Positions 42,633-53,200 of a stretch of 64,000 nt of DNA are shown in pieces (positions within the stretch are counted from its first letter, which is position 1; every line of letters begins with the position of its first letter). This stretch comes from VXYL01 sp963665195. Lineage in GTDB: Bacteria > Pseudomonadota > Gammaproteobacteria > Pseudomonadales > Azotimanducaceae. The stretch is from the NCBI GenBank assembly GCA_963665195.1, contig OY762070.1, forward strand, positions 5,270,001 through 5,334,000, in the 5' to 3' direction. Made by a program: the position numbers and the translations under genes. Under the pieces are notes generated by a model, which made no database searches, was not told the origin of the DNA, and saw only the letters and a list, made by a program, of their open reading frames with translations.

Positions 42633-42979
42633 CTTGCCGGGTTGCCCGTCGAATACAACAGCCCCAACCCGGCAAGGGGAGTAGCTACCCCGCGCTCGGC
42701 GAATAGACGGGAACTTCACGCCTGTGCGGTTCAAGCACGACCCGGCGCTTGCGTCGGATGCTTGGAAGGCACAGGACACGGCAAATGGCGATCCCCGCCT
42801 GTCCCCCGGTTGCGCAGTCGCGCCCGGTCGGGCATGGAGCAACACCGCTTTCCCCCCGAGAGCCCGCAGGCTGCGCGGCAACGGCTCGTCTGGATGCGGT
42901 TCAGTGCGTCGAGGAAGCGAGAGCGGACTACGAGAGCCACTCGATGAGTTCGTCCTGCGCGGAACAGGAGAAGCAATGA
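42633..42979 (+). ncRNA. Candidate structured leader element, copy 1, with short downstream ORF
   Basis: The conserved part lies at 42645-42775. CCCGTC (42645-42650) can pair with GACGGG (42706-42711) around a GGGGAGTAGC hairpin. A second long hairpin pairs CCTGTGC (42721-42727) with GCACAGG (42769-42775), CAAGCA (42732-42737) with TGCTTG (42759-42764) and CGAC (42738-42741) with GTCG (42753-42756). A 12-bp dyad (42633-42644/42665-42676) is only in this copy. After it ATGGCGAT (42785) opens a 64-codon frame whose TGA overlaps the ATG at 42976 (ATGA), possibly coupling translation. The other copy is at 48602. I match no named RNA family; the GGGGAGUAGC string is shared with the Mn riboswitch yybP-ykoY, but the rest does not fit. 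Confidence 0.55.
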
Positions 42980-44044
42980 ACCCAGCATCAGTGGCAGTCG
43001 CGATGGCAGCGCTCGCCGTCCTGCCCGTCCACGGCTACGCCAACCGCGGCATCGGCGACTTCGACGGGGACGGACTCGACGAAGTGCTCCTGCGCAACAC
43101 CGACACTGGCGAGTGGGCGTACTTCGAAGTCGACGACGCCACCGGGAGCCTGCGCGAGATTCCCGGCCTGCCCGAAGACCATTACGAGGTCTTCATGGGC
43201 ACGGGCGACTTCGACGGCGACGGCCGGGACGAGATCCTGCTGCGCGACGGCGAAGATCGGCGTTGGTCCTACTACGCCGTCGCTCCCGACGCGCCGCGGA
43301 TGCCGCTGCGGCTGACCACGAACGCGGCGTTCGAGTTCGCGGGCGTCGGCGACTTCAACGGCGACGGTAGGGACGATGTGCTGCTCCGCCACGTTTCGCT
43401 CGGCCTGTGGGTCCACTACGAGATGGACGGTGCGTGCGCCGTTCTCCGCCGGCCCCGCTTGACCGCCAACCTTAGCTTCCAGCTTGTCGGCTTGAGCGAC
43501 TTCAACGGCGACGGTCGAAGCGACGTCCTGCTCCGCCACGTCTCTTCCGGCGCATGGGTCCACTACGAGATGCATGGGGAGCGCGCCATCCTTCGCAGGC
43601 CAGGGATGACCCGGAACCTCCTCTTCGACCCGGTTGGCATCGGTGACTTCAACGGCGACGGCCGCGGCGATCCGCTACTGCGCCACTCGGTTAACGGTTC
43701 GTGGATCTACTACGAGACTAACGGAAACCGTGTGACATTGCGCAGGCTGGACATGATACGGGACCTTGTCTTTGAACCAGTCGGGATCGGCGACTTAACC
43801 GCCATGCCGCACCCTCAGGTGCTGTTGCATGCCGGCTTCGTGTGGTGGTGGTTCGAGATCGACGGAACACAGTCCATTCCACAGGGTTCGTGGGAGCGAA
43901 CGTTGGGGCATGAGTGGGTCCACGGCGCGGCGCTTACGACCGATCCGGTGGTGATCCCGGACGTTAACCTCCGGGGGGCGATCGCGACTGCGCTCGGGAA
44001 GCTAAGCGGTGCTCTGATCACCGTGGCCGACATGCGTGGATTGA
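42976..44044 (+). pseudogene. FG-GAP/LRR protein gene, 5' part, disrupted by IS insertion
   Basis: The start ATG (MNPASVAVAMAALAVLPVHGY, a signal peptide) is followed by five or six FG-GAP/VCBS-type units, each with GDF(D/N)GDGR(D/S)(D/E)VLLR and WVHYEM-like repeats (Ca-binding D-x-D-x-D-G loops). Then VVIPDVNLRGAIATALGK...ITVADMRGLT, the usual N-cap of bacterial leucine-rich repeats, is cut at 44044. The downstream half is at 45694. Removing the IS and one copy of its 4-bp duplication joins DMRGLT directly to YLRAYGWELDHAI in frame, so the insertion is recent and exact. The product would be a secreted surface protein with a C-terminal metalloprotease-like part. Confidence 0.9.
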
Positions 44045-45693
44045 CCCTATTGATGCAAAAAAAGAGGCGACGGATGTTGATGTTCAGGCTAGCGCGGCGA
44101 GGTAGGAGGACATCTCCGCTTCCACTTCGGCGTTTGCATTCATCGACAGGACGGGTTTGCGCTGCGGGCGGAGGAACCGTCCGGCCCGGACGACGAGGCG
44201 GCGGCGCATCGTGTGCATCTGCTCGAACGCCCAGAGCGCCGTGCGCTTCGGGGTCGTGCCGCGCTGCGGCGGCCGGGACGCCATCTGCAGCTCCCGGGTC
44301 AGGTTGTGCGCCAGGATGGCGGCGAGGGTGTACAGCCGGTTGCCGGCGAGCTTGCGCGTCGGGACGTACTCCATGCGGCACTGCGACTTCAGTTCCGCGA
44401 ACACGGCCTCCTGCGAGCCGCGCCCGTCGTGGAACGCGACGACGCTTTTCGCCCGCACGCGGCGGTTGGTCGCCACGACCTTGAACTCGAAGCCGTGGAC
44501 GTGGGGCGCGAACAGGTCCAGCTGCACCGGTCCCTTGCGCTGCCGGCGGGTTCGCGTCCGGACCACGACCAGGCGCCGCCGGCGGCCCCAGCTCTTCGGC
44601 TTCCAGGCGGGCTCGAAGAAGTCCCTCGCCCCGTCCATGCGGCGCCAGCGGCGGCGGCCCTCGACGAGCGACTTCAGTTCCGCGAACCGCTCGAACGGCA
44701 CCGTCGCCGTGTACTCGACGCCCAGCGCGTCGAGCCGGCCGAGGACGGCCTCGCCGAAGAACGCGCTGTCCATGCGCGACTCCAGCCGCGCACCCGGCAG
44801 CGCGGCGCGGACGTCCGCCAGGCAGCGCTGCATGAAGGCTTCCGCGCCGTTGGAGTCGTGCACGTTGCCCGGGCGGTGGCGCAGGTCGAACACCTGCCCG
44901 GTCTGCGCCACCGTCGCGAACAGCGGATAGTAGCTGCGCTGTCCCTTCCTGCGCTTGTTGAAGCCGACGGCCGTGCCTTCCGCGAAGCGCTTCGTGCCGA
45001 GCACCGAGCCGTCGAAGTCGAGCGTCATCCGCGCCGGGCCGAGCGCCGCGGCGCGGTCCAGCACCAGCCGCCGGTTCAGGGCGCGCACGTTGTCCGCGCT
45101 GCGCCCGTCGGCCCTGGCCAGCATGCGGCCCATCGTGGAGGCGTCCGGCAGGTGCCGCAGGCCCAGCGTCCGCCTGACCATTTCGTCGTCCCGGTAGTAC
45201 CGCGCGTCGCGCAGCTCCCGGAAGCCCATGACCAGATGCACGACCAGCAGCAGCGCCACCGCGTGCGGCGCGTAGACCGGACTGCCCGGCAGGTGGCGGA
45301 AGCAGCCGCGCAAGCGCTCCTTCAGCCCGAGCCGCGCGAACAGCCTCTGGTAGAGCACCAGGCCCGCGTGCGCCGTCAGCCGCTGGTCCTCGAACCGGAT
45401 CTCGATGCGATCCGTCGCTTTACCCCGCACGCTCGCCTTGCTACGCTTCATGGCGGCGGCCTCCTTCCGATGAGTTTTTCGACGAACCGCATCGTAACAG
45501 AAGGGGGTCGCCGTCCAACCCCGCTCCTTGCGATTCGACGAACTATCGAAGCGCAAAGACGCCGTGCCCCGCGAAACCGCGCTCCGCTTGACAACACCTA
45601 CGGTGTGTCAAACCGGCAACCCGACTACAGCGCGAAACGCACGAAAAACCTGCAATACGACGAATACTCGCGCCTCAGTATGCCCTTAAGGGG
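44045..45693 (-). mobile_element. IS1380-family insertion sequence with TTGA target duplication
   Basis: The element is 1649 bp. The left end is CCCTATTGATGC and the right end, read inward, CCCCTTAAGGGC; these are imperfect inverted repeats. Both sides carry TTGA (44041-44044 and 45694-45697), a 4-bp duplication as reported for IS1380 elements. It holds one transposase gene on the minus strand. The element interrupts the FG-GAP/LRR gene, and the original frame is exactly restored by deleting it with one TTGA. Confidence 0.9.
44084..45451 (-). CDS. IS1380-family transposase
   Basis: The ATG at 45451 has AAGGAGG eight bases upstream and gives 455 residues. The catalytic pattern of the IS4/IS1380 superfamily is visible: LDFDGSVLGTKR carries the first Asp, DLRHRPGNVHDSN and RMDSAFF the second Asp region, and DGRGSQEAVFAELKSQCRMEYVP the Y-(2)-R/E region with the glutamate. 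The protein looks intact, so the element may still be mobile. Longer upstream frames are not protein-like. Confidence 0.92.
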   Translation of the reverse strand: MKRSKASVRGKATDRIEIRFEDQRLTAHAGLVLYQRLFARLGLKERLRGCFRHLPGSPVYAPHAVALLLVVHLVMGFRELRDARYYRDDEMVRRTLGLRHLPDASTMGRMLARADGRSADNVRALNRRLVLDRAAALGPARMTLDFDGSVLGTKRFAEGTAVGFNKRRKGQRSYYPLFATVAQTGQVFDLRHRPGNVHDSNGAEAFMQRCLADVRAALPGARLESRMDSAFFGEAVLGRLDALGVEYTATVPFERFAELKSLVEGRRRWRRMDGARDFFEPAWKPKSWGRRRRLVVVRTRTRRQRKGPVQLDLFAPHVHGFEFKVVATNRRVRAKSVVAFHDGRGSQEAVFAELKSQCRMEYVPTRKLAGNRLYTLAAILAHNLTRELQMASRPPQRGTTPKRTALWAFEQMHTMRRRLVVRAGRFLRPQRKPVLSMNANAEVEAEMSSYLAALA

Positions 45694-47948
45694 TTGACCT
45701 ATCTCCGGGCATACGGTTGGGAGCTCGACCATGCGATCATCGACTTGTCGGGACTGGAACACGCGACCAGCCTGTTCGAGTTGCGGCTCAACGAAAACGA
45801 GGTAGCCGACCTATCGCCGCTGGCTGGCTTGACGAACCTGTCCTACTTGGCACTAAGCCAGAACCGGATCGGCGACGTGTCGTCGCTGGCCAGTCTGACA
45901 GAGCTGACCACGCTGGGTCTCACCGGCAACCAGATCAGGGACATTTCTCCGCTTGCAGGCTTGACAAGGCTGACTCGGCTAGACCTCGCGGAGAACGAGG
46001 TAGCCGACCTATCGCTGGCTGGCTTGACGAACCTGTCCTACTTGGCACTAAGCCAGAACCGGATCGGCGACGCGTCTTCGCTGGCCAGTCTGACAGAGCT
46101 GACCACGCTGGGTCTCACCGGCAACCAGATCAGGGACATTTCTCCGCTTGCAGGCTTGACAAAGGCTGACTCGGCTAGACCTCGCGGAGAACGAGGTCAG
46201 AGACCTATCGCCTCTTTCAGGGTACCAAGATCAGCGATGTGTTGCCACTGGCGGGCTTGACGAGCCTGACCTACTTGGGCCTCGAAGCGGTCGGGATCGA
46301 CGAACGTCTCGCCGTTGGCAGGCTTGACGGCACTGACTGCCTTGGGCCTCTATGGAAACGAGATCAGTGACATTTCGTCGCTCACGGGATTGGCGAACCT
46401 GGCTGGCTTGGGCCTCGCGAGGAACAAGATCAGCGACCTGTCGCCACTGGCCGGCTTGACGGAGCTTGGGCTGCTGTCCCTACATGCCAACCGGATCACG
46501 GATGTGTCTCCGCTGGCCGGATTGACGAAGCTGTGGTGGCTGGGCCTGTCGTCCAACGAGATCGTCGACGCGTCCCCGCTTGCTGGGTTGACGAACCTGA
46601 CCACCCTGAGGCTCTCGTCCAACCAGATCGGCGACGCGTTCCCGCTAGCGGGAATGGCTCAGCTTAGGGGCCTATACCTCTACAACAACCAGATCGCGGA
46701 CGTGTCCCCGCTGGCCGGGTTGACGGGGGTCGCACGCCTGTCCCTTCGCAGCAACGAGATTGTCGATGTAGCACCGCTCGCGTCCTTGAGCTCCTTGAGG
46801 GAATTAGATCTGGGCATCAACGGCATATCGGATGCGGGGCCGCTGGCGGAACTGGCGAGTGCTGTCGACATCTGGCTGGACTTCAACCTGGTCCAAGACA
46901 TCTCGCCGCTGACCGGCCTTGATGGCCTCGCTAGCTTGGATCTGCGAGGCAATCCGGTGAACGAGTCGGCGATCGCGAGTCTCGATGAGCGTGGTGTGTC
47001 GGTGCAGTTCGAGCGCCTGCCCGTGCATGACTTCGACATCGAGCTCGCCACGTTGCATGGTTTCGGCCCCCATGAAGAGAGGGCGCTGCGCTATGCCGCG
47101 CACAGATGGATGGCGACCATCGTGGGCGACATTGAGGACCGCACGTTCGCAGAAGACTGGTCGGGCGAATGTGGCGGCACCACAGTGGGGATTCCCGCTG
47201 GCACCCGCATCGACGACCTGCGGGTGTACGTCGGTGTATCCGACGGCGGCGGCGCTGGCCGCGGCAGTCCGCTGCTGGTGCGCGACGATGACCTGCCATT
47301 GGTCGGCTGCCTGGAGCTCGATCTGGCGGTTCGCTCGCTGCCGAGCAACGGCCTCCACCGGATGGGCCACATCCTCGGTTTCGGGACGATCCAGCATGGG
47401 ATGCGTTCTTCCAGAGCGGGGCAGCGGATGACCCGGAGGCAGACACGCACTTCAGCGGCCCATTGGCGGTCGCTGCCTTCGACGACGCCGGCGAATCGCG
47501 CTACCCGGGCGCGAAGGTGCCCATAGAGCAAGAGGACTTGCACTACTCGTCCGGCGACGCCAATTGGCGGTCGTCCGTGCTTTCCGGCGAGCTGATGACC
47601 GGAGCGCAAACCCACTGGCTCTATTTTCCGCATGCGCTTGCGCTCAGCGCAGTGACCGTACAAGCGCTGGCCGACCTGGGGTACGAGGTTGATGTCACCC
47701 AGGCTGATGCCTTCTCGGTGGCCGAAGCAGCGCTCGACCCGCCGCCCCGCGCGGTCGGCGGCATGGGCGCGGCGGCGAGTCCGGCCGTGGCACCCTTGCC
47801 GCCATTGGGTCCGGCCCACTCCCGCAGCGGCTTCCCGACTGGCATCGGGCACCTCGAAATAATGCATGTGCCGACATCTGGCGGCGTCCACCCGCAGGAA
47901 AGGCGCATCGGCGGCGCCGGTCGGGTCGTCCGTACGCTCGGCGACTGA
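45694..47948 (+). pseudogene. LRR/M8-like metalloprotease gene, 3' part, decayed
   Basis: Leucine-rich repeats of about 22 residues (LAGLTNLSYLALSQNRIGD) run from 45697 to about 46970, with an internal 195-198 bp duplication. An extra A near 46161 and a compensating change before 46320 leave a stop at 46258-46260. From about 47030 the sequence follows bacterial leishmanolysin-like (M8-type) domains (HRWMATIVGDIEDR, GIPAGTRIDDLRVYV). The zinc site reads LHRMGH, with Arg for the catalytic Glu. A further frameshift lies near 47388-47397. In another frame the end continues as WDAFFQSGAADDPEADTHFSG, AVAAFDDAGES and LSGELMTGAQTHWLYFPHALA, as in intact family members. The gene was therefore decaying independently of the IS. 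Confidence 0.85.
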
Positions 47949-47986
47949 GGTCACTCTGTGGCCCGGTCCGGCAAGTAGGAGACGCA

Positions 47987-48295
47987 ATGAACCTGCCATC
48001 GGCAGCGGTCGCGATGGCAGCTCTCGGGCTCGCCTTGGCGACGTCCGGACTGGGCCCGAAGGTCCGTAGGAGCGCATCGGTTGCGGTGCCGGATTGGGGC
48101 GATGGCGGCGCTGATGCCACGGGCAGCCGCGCGCAGCAAGCCATGAGCCTGCTGACGCGTGCCACGGGCATGGACCGCTCGTTCGGTGCTGTCTTGCACG
48201 ACACCGATGCTGCGGGCGCCGGGCACATTGTGTGTCCAATCAACTCGCTGTCGCGAACCCTCACTAACTCCGCGGTGGAGGCGACTGCGGGCTAG
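47987..48295 (+). CDS. Short protein of unknown function; signal-peptide paralogue
   Basis: The protein has 102 residues (MNLPSAAVAMAALGLALATSG) with GGAGACGCA before the ATG. The ribosome site and signal peptide strongly resemble those at 42976 (GGAGAAGCA, MNPASVAVAMAALAVLP), so the start is a duplicated copy. The rest (RATGMDRSFGAVLHDTDAAGAG and so on) is not recognised and may be a truncated gene remnant. It lies 38 bp downstream of the decayed protease gene. Confidence 0.4.
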   Translation: MNLPSAAVAMAALGLALATSGLGPKVRRSASVAVPDWGDGGADATGSRAQQAMSLLTRATGMDRSFGAVLHDTDAAGAGHIVCPINSLSRTLTNSAVEATAG

Positions 48296-48601
48296 GCCAA
48301 GCGACTCGCGGTATGCGGATTGCGCGGCCTTTCCGCGGCCGGCTTCCCCGTTTGGGACCGCGGCGTCCCGGCTCGCCGTATTGAGCGTTTTTCGCGCGCG
48401 ACCAGTTCGTTGGGCAACGTGTCGAACCGGGCGGCGAACTCTGGATGCGGCGAGTCTGAACGAGCACGGTGCGCATGGTTAGAGCACGTTGAATCATGCC
48501 GATTCTTCGAAAGAAGCTCGAAAAATACACGGTAATCCGCGTTGACTTCGCCCGAGAGTGTTGCAGAATCTCGCTCGCTTGAACCTACATGGGCGCCCGC
48601 G
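48296..48601. other. Intergenic stretch without recognisable gene
   Basis: About 300 bp between the short gene and the structured leader copy 2. Only composition-biased frames are present, and no terminator or promoter consensus was evident. Confidence 0.4.
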
Positions 48602-48930
48602 CCCGTCGAATACATGCGAAACCGACATGAGGAGTAGCTGCCCTGTGTCGGGCGAATGACGGGAACTTCACGCCTGTGCGGTTGAAGCACGCCCGGCGCT
48701 TGGCGTCGGCTGCTTGGAGGCACAGGGGCTAGATGGCGATTTCCGTCAGTCCGATTGCGCGATTGCATCATGCTCGCATCGTTCGTGCGTGGTGGAACAC
48801 CGAGGCGCCGCCCAAGCACACGCCGACGGGGACCTCTCGCAGGTTCCGGCATCGCTTTGCGCCCAGCGACGACGGAGCAACAACGAGGGAGGCTAGCCAG
48901 TGGCTTGGGATTGGATCGAGCGCATCGTGA
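48602..48930 (+). ncRNA. Candidate structured leader element, copy 2, with short downstream ORF
   Basis: The conserved part is 48602-48726. CCCGTC (48602-48607) pairs with GACGGG (48658-48663), enclosing GAGGAGTAGC. The long hairpin pairs CCTGTGC (48673-48679) with GCACAGG (48720-48726), AAGCA (48685-48689) with TGCTT (48711-48715), and CGCC (48690-48693) with GGCG (48702-48705). In copy 1 that last stem is CGAC/GTCG, so one base pair has changed on both sides. ATGGCGAT at 48733 opens a 65-codon frame running past the GTG at 48900. The homology to copy 1 continues weakly beyond the hairpin. The element is upstream of the CsgG-like gene. Confidence 0.55.
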
Positions 48931-50219
48931 GGACGTGTCGGAGTTGGATGGCCAGGGGTGAGCATGGCAGGCGGTTGAGTCGGGCCGCAGGCGGCGCGGG
49001 CATGGTGGCGGCGATCTGCCTACTCTCGGTCACGGCGGACGCCCAGTTCTTCGATCGGCTCACGAATCCCAAGGTCGCGGTGGACATCCAGCACCCGCCG
49101 GACTTGGGGTTGCAGGTGGACCGGCTGGTCTTCGGTCCCGCGTCGGGCGAGTGCAGCGATCAGATCATCCAGGAGTTGATCGCGAACTTCGTCTCGCATG
49201 GCCTTGAAGTCATGGACCGCCAGAACCTCGACCTCATTCTGGCCGAGCAGAACCTGAGCCTCAGCGGCTACGTGGATCAGGCGACGGCGTCGTCGATCGG
49301 GGAACTGCTCGGTCCATCGGCGATGCTCATCGTCCGCGTGCAGCGCTGCGCTACCGAAAGGAAGCGCGGCTACGAGACGGATAGGCGATATGACAGGGAG
49401 TCGGAGAGGGAGTACACCGTACGCATCTACCACGCCCAGACCACCGCGCGAGTCAAGGCGTCCGTCCAGACCATCGATCTGACGACCGGCCGGATCTTCG
49501 CCGCCCGGAACCTTGAGTTCAGCCCCGGCCGAATCGCCAGATCCGAGGAAGGGTACCCTTCGTATCCGTCCGCGTACGATGTTCTGGACATGGCCTACCA
49601 GCGGGTTGTTGGTGCCGTCCACAGGATGTTCTTGCCGTGGAACGAGCAGACATCGCTCGTCTACTACGATGATCGGAAGTGCCAGCTCAAGCGGGCCTAC
49701 CAAGCGTTGCGCGCCGGGCTCATCGACCAAGCGTACGAGTTCTCCATGGAGAACCTCGAACTGTGCAAGAACACGCCGAAGGTAAAGAAGGCGACGCTCG
49801 CGCACGCGTACTACAACGCGGGCATGTCGCACATGATTCGGCAGGAGTACGACAGTGCCCTCGAAGCCTTGGCCGAGGCGTCGCGCCTGCGCCCTGGGGC
49901 AATCGTGTCGGAGGCGATCGCCGACACGCGCAAGGCCCAGCAGCTCGCTGCGGCGATGCGACAGATCGAGGCGCGGGCGAGCCTTGACCTCCAACAGCGG
50001 GAGGCCGCGGAGACTGCACGGCGGGAGGTCGCAGAGAGCAGCACGCTCGGCAACGGCGATGTCATCGAAATGGTCGCCAAGGGCCTTCCGGCCGCCATCA
50101 TCATGCGCAAGATCTCCTCGTCCGAGAGCAACTTCGACACCGGTGCGGACGCACTGGTCGCACTGAGCGAGGCGGGCGTCGGCGAAGACATCATCATGGC
50201 GATGATCGATGCGGAATAG
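48900..50219 (+). CDS. CsgG-like/TPR exported protein
   Basis: The GTG at 48900 follows GAGGGAGG with seven bases spacing. The protein has 439 residues. A signal peptide ends near TADA. From about 50 to 230 it follows the CsgG/curli-assembly-like pattern: VDRLVFGPASGECSDQIIQELIANF, then MDRQNLDLILAEQNLSLSGYVDQATASSIGELLGPSAMLIVRV. A TPR-like part (about 290-345, YYNAGMSHMIRQEYDSALEALAEA) and a charged helix (about 355-390) lead to a C-terminal motif NGDVIEMVAKGLPAAIIMRKI...FDTGADALVALSEAGVGEDIIMAM that recurs in many exported proteins. Its stop overlaps the next start by 11 bp, so it is translationally linked to the astacin-FGE gene. A secretion or assembly role for that partner is inferred. 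Confidence 0.75.
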   Translation: MAWDWIERIVRTCRSWMARGEHGRRLSRAAGGAGMVAAICLLSVTADAQFFDRLTNPKVAVDIQHPPDLGLQVDRLVFGPASGECSDQIIQELIANFVSHGLEVMDRQNLDLILAEQNLSLSGYVDQATASSIGELLGPSAMLIVRVQRCATERKRGYETDRRYDRESEREYTVRIYHAQTTARVKASVQTIDLTTGRIFAARNLEFSPGRIARSEEGYPSYPSAYDVLDMAYQRVVGAVHRMFLPWNEQTSLVYYDDRKCQLKRAYQALRAGLIDQAYEFSMENLELCKNTPKVKKATLAHAYYNAGMSHMIRQEYDSALEALAEASRLRPGAIVSEAIADTRKAQQLAAAMRQIEARASLDLQQREAAETARREVAESSTLGNGDVIEMVAKGLPAAIIMRKISSSESNFDTGADALVALSEAGVGEDIIMAMIDAE

Positions 50220-53200
50220 GACGCGGTGCGAGTCGGAGGCTGACGCCGTGTGGCCGCGGGGGATGTTCGGAGAGCGATGTGCGCTGGCGCTGGCTTTGCT
50301 GGCGGCGTGCTTCGTCAATGCCCACGGAACGACCGGCGATGCGGGCGACGCACAGGGTCAGGCGCCGGAGATGCTCGTGACGTTGCCGGCGGAGCGGCTT
50401 TGGCCCGACGGGGCGATTCCCTACGAGTTGGATCTGTCGCTAGCGAGTGACGAGGTCCGCGAGCGGTTGCGGGCGAAGATCGCAGAAGCCGTCGGCACTT
50501 GGAATGACGAGACGGTGCTTGACCTGCACGAAAGTCCCTCGAGCACGCCCAACGTACTCATTCGGTTCGACCCCGATGTCCAGCACTGCTGGGCGCACGC
50601 GGGGCTGAACCTGCCGCGGTGGCGCGCATTCGGCTTGGAACTTTGGCGGACCCAGAACGAGATCGTCCTCAACGCCGAGTGCGGCGTGGACACGATCATC
50701 CATGAGATTGGCCACACGGTAGGACTGCTCCACGAGCACCAGCGCAAGGACCGCGGCGGCTTTCTGCATCTTCGTCCGGAGACTATCGAAGCAATCTACC
50801 GAGGCGACTATGGCCCAACTGACGAGATTCTGGAACGGGCGTTCGGTGCTACCGAAGACTCGGTGGACGGCAGCCCGTACGACTACAGGTCCGCGCAGCA
50901 CTACGATGCTGGCTTCTTCACGACCGTGCCGCGGGGCATCGCCATCGTCCAAGGCTCGGCGACGAGCTGGGTCTCGCCGGGCGACGCCGACGGGGTGAAT
51001 CGGATCTACGGCAGCCCCACGCCCTTCGCGACGGTCACCACGAATCCCCCCCGTCTGGAGATCGTGGTGGACGGGACGAGAGTCGCCACGCCAGCAACGC
51101 TTACTGCGGGCCCGCATGTCTTGGAGGCGCCCCTGGTGCAGCACACGGGCACGGTCGAGACCGGCGGCTCGTTCGACCGCGTGGAGCGCAACCGCTACTT
51201 GTTCGGCAACTGGGGCGGATCAGGGACGCCGGCTGCCGGCCAATCGGCCGCGACCATCAATGTGACGGTGGACGAAGACAGGACGTGGTTCCAAGCCAAC
51301 TTCATCGAGCAGCCATGGGACGGTAAGGAGTACGCGAGTCCTTGGGTCGATGAACCTCCTTGCACGGTCTCGAACCAGCAGTGCTGGCTCGATCGGTGGT
51401 ACACGCACTCGGTCGAACACTACGCCGACACCATCGCGATCTGGCCGCGAGCGCTGACCTTCGCGGGCACGCAAGACGGCTTGGCCGAAGGGTCGCGGAG
51501 GCTTCACCTTACGGTCCTGGAGGACGCGGAGCCGTTCTACACGTACACGGTCCGCGCTGAAGGAGACGTGCGTCTCGGCAGCTTGGCGCGCCTCGGAGGC
51601 GTACGCGACCTCTCGCCGACCGACGACCACATTTACGATGTCGAACCGGGCGAGACGGTGGAGATCGTGGTCCGCATGGAACAGGGGCTGGAAGCCGGTC
51701 GCCATGAAGCGGCAATGACCTTTTGCCAACTTCCAACTCCGCCTTTGCGCGAAAAGTGCGTGGAAGTACCTGTCGCGGCGAACGTGCTCGACGACGAGGA
51801 TTCGCAATCCCCGACCACCGTGAGCGTATGGCCAGATTCGCTTCGTGCCTACGCGGCTGTGTTTGCGGACCGGGCGGACAAGCTTGCTGCCGCTGCGGCG
51901 CAATCGACGTCGCGAAGCTCCGTCGCTGAGGGCTGGCGTGAAGACTACAACCGGCTGATCGCTGAGATAGGCGATCTGTTCAGGCAGGATGCGCTAATCC
52001 AAGCCCTCGAGGATGTGGCGGCGCGGACGTACTACTTCAACGAGGACGACGAGGGAGCGGTCGCTGGCGAAGCGGCCAGGGCTGCAGCCGGTCTGGCGGT
52101 GTACATGCGTTCGGGAGTTGCGGCCGAAGCCATCGCCCACCGCGCGGCGGCGCTCGCTGCCGCCGCGTCGGGGTCCCGCTTGGACCATGCGGTGGCGGAG
52201 AGCTGGCGGCTGGACTACAACCGGCTGGTTCGGGAGGCAAGGGGAGCATTGGCGGATGACGCCTTCGTGGCTGTGCTGGAGGAGTTGGCGGCGCGTGAGT
52301 ACTACTTCAACCTCGCCGACGGGACCGCGGTTGCGGGCGAAGCGGCTCGCGGTGCAGCCGGTCTGGCGGTGTACATGCGTTCCGGGGATGCGGCCGAAGC
52401 CATCGCCCACCGCGCGGCGGCGCTGGACTTGGCGGCGTCAGAGCGCCCTGAGGACCGTGCGGTTGCGGAGGGCTGGCGGCAGGACTACAACCGGCTGGTT
52501 CGGGAGGCAAGGGGGGCATTGGCGGCGGACGCGTTCGTGGCTGTCTTGGAGGAGGTGGCGCATCGGGAGTACTACTTCAACGAGGACGACGAGGGAGCGG
52601 TCGCTGGCGAAGCGGCCAGGGCTGCAGCCGGTCTGGCGGTGTACATGCGTTCGGGAGTTGCGGCCGAAGCCATCGCCCACCGCGCGGCGGCGCTCGCTGC
52701 CGCCGCGTCGGGGTCCCGCTTGGACCATGCGGTGGCGGAGAGCTGGCGGCTGGACTACAACCGGCTGGTTCGGGAGGCAAGGGGAGCATTGGCGGATGAC
52801 GCCTTCGTGGCTGTGCTGGAGGAGTTGGCGGCGCGTGAGTACTACTTCAACCTCGCCGACGGGACCGCGGTTGCGGGCGAAGCGGCTCGCGGTGCAGCCG
52901 GTCTGGCGGTGTACATGCGTTCCGGGGATGCGGCCGAAGCCATCGCCCACCGCGCGGCGGCGCTGGACTTGGCGGCGTCAGAGCGCCCTGAGGACCGTGC
53001 GGTTGCGGAGGGCTGGCGGCAGGACTACAACCGGCTGGTTCGGGAGGCAAGGGGGGCATTGGCGGCGGACGCGTTCGTGGCTGTCTTGGAGGAGGTGGCG
53101 CATCGGGAGTACTACTTCAACGAGGACGACGAGGGAGCGGTCGCTGGCGAAGCGGCCAGGGCTGCAGCCGGTCTGGCGGTGTACATGCGTTCGGGAGTTG

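Noticed and set aside
42645..42775. Structured leader as integron attC site
   Set aside because: It has long paired hairpins but lacks the GTTRRRY core and matching complementary core sequences.
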